From: a virus
Virus record (IMG/VR): IMGVR_UViG_3300025853_000227
Span: 1 to 40,152 of that record
Strand: one strand, 5' to 3'
Length of the DNA stretch: 40,152 nucleotides
This document shows, piece by piece, positions 39,957 through 40,152 of the stretch. The notes beneath the pieces were generated by a model. It was not told the DNA's origin, did no database searches, and saw only the letters and a program-made list of their open reading frames with translations. Position numbers and translations under genes: made by a program. Each line of letters starts with the position of its first letter. The stretch's first letter is position 1.

Positions 39957-40152
39957 TTAAGCCGCTGTTGCGTCATCCATAAATGAACGTTGCATTTCAA
40001 ATTCAGCTAAACCTGAAGATGGTGTACCAACGGCAGATGCGCCTTTAGCCAGCTTTACACGGTCACCAGCGACAACAGCATCATCAATGCTGCCAGCGGT
40101 AGCAGTTGCGTAAACGAGGCCATTATCAGCGTAACCAGCCAAAGCCTTACCA
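39957..40152 (-). CDS. C-terminal end of a probable head protein (start outside window)
   Basis: The frame is open to the right edge and ends at TAA 39957-39959, giving about 64 residues (GKALAGYADNGLVYATA..., ending MQRSFMDDATAA). The visible part is small-residue-rich with strand-like segments (GDRVKLAKGASAVGTPSSGL). The strong terminator directly after it is what one expects behind a highly expressed capsid or decoration gene. It could also be another head component. A TTG at 40142 is in frame but there is no sign that it is the start. Confidence 0.55.
   Translation of the reverse strand, partial: GKALAGYADNGLVYATATAGSIDDAVVAGDRVKLAKGASAVGTPSSGLAEFEMQRSFMDDATAA

Noticed and set aside
1-40152. 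tRNA genes, CRISPR arrays, insertion sequences, integrase or attachment sites
   Set aside because: No cloverleaf-like segment, spaced direct repeats, transposase or recombinase motifs were seen on either strand while reading.
1-40152. Complete circular or terminally redundant genome
   Set aside because: Both ends cut open frames, no shared end sequence was seen, and terminase, portal and capsid genes are absent.

Overview
The window reads as tailed-phage (short-tailed, podovirus-type) DNA, with no sign of a bacterial chromosome. Genes are tightly packed with ATGA/TAATG overlaps. Replication and nucleotide genes sit on one strand and virion genes on the other. No tRNA, integrase, insertion sequence, CRISPR array or phage-type RNA polymerase was seen. 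The replication set is T7-like helicase-primase and family A polymerase, ssDNA-binding protein, Cas4-like exonuclease, T7 endonuclease I, MazG-like enzyme and a B12-dependent (class II) ribonucleotide reductase. It matches what is known of roseophage SIO1-like 'cobaviruses', so a marine alphaproteobacterial (Rhodobacteraceae-like) host is a reasonable guess. That is inference from gene content, not a database result.

Layout. (A) 1-12,224, plus strand: small accessory genes, DUF932-like protein, zinc-ribbon protein, helicase-primase, polymerase, SSB (behind a consensus sigma70-type promoter), exonuclease, endonuclease I, metallophosphoesterase, MazG-like protein, NrdJ, then a lipoprotein and a SleB-type cell-wall hydrolase. 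(B) 12,227-13,516, minus strand: a 3-TM holin-like gene and five tiny, very basic genes. (C) 13,609-13,812, plus strand: a lone two-TM membrane protein gene behind its own consensus promoter, running against the late genes. (D) 13,730-25,404, minus strand: a T7-like tail and core cassette (tail tubular A and B, a gp14-like protein, a 1525-aa gp16-like protein, a 605-aa core protein, and a lysozyme-bearing 506-aa protein). (E) 25,448-40,152, minus strand: a second, differently built virion cassette, read from the right. It holds the end of a probable head gene, a terminator, an adaptor-like protein, a 503-aa protein resembling part of phage polyvalent proteins, a beta-propeller-like tail protein, a Cys-rich secreted protein, a GNAT enzyme, three ejection-protein-like genes and two fiber genes. 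A small plus-strand gene (36,615-36,863) is embedded in it.

The most striking point is that D and E each appear to be a full tail and ejection set of a different type. The capsid and portal genes expected upstream of the T7-like tail genes are missing, and cassette E lies in their place. By eye, E also uses more GCC/GCG/CGC-type codons than A-D. Either this is a composite phage with redundant tail parts, or two phage genomes have been joined (biologically or in assembly) at about 25.4-25.8 kb. Raw reads across that point would decide it. Terminase, portal and most capsid genes are not in the window, and both ends cut genes, so this is not a complete genome.
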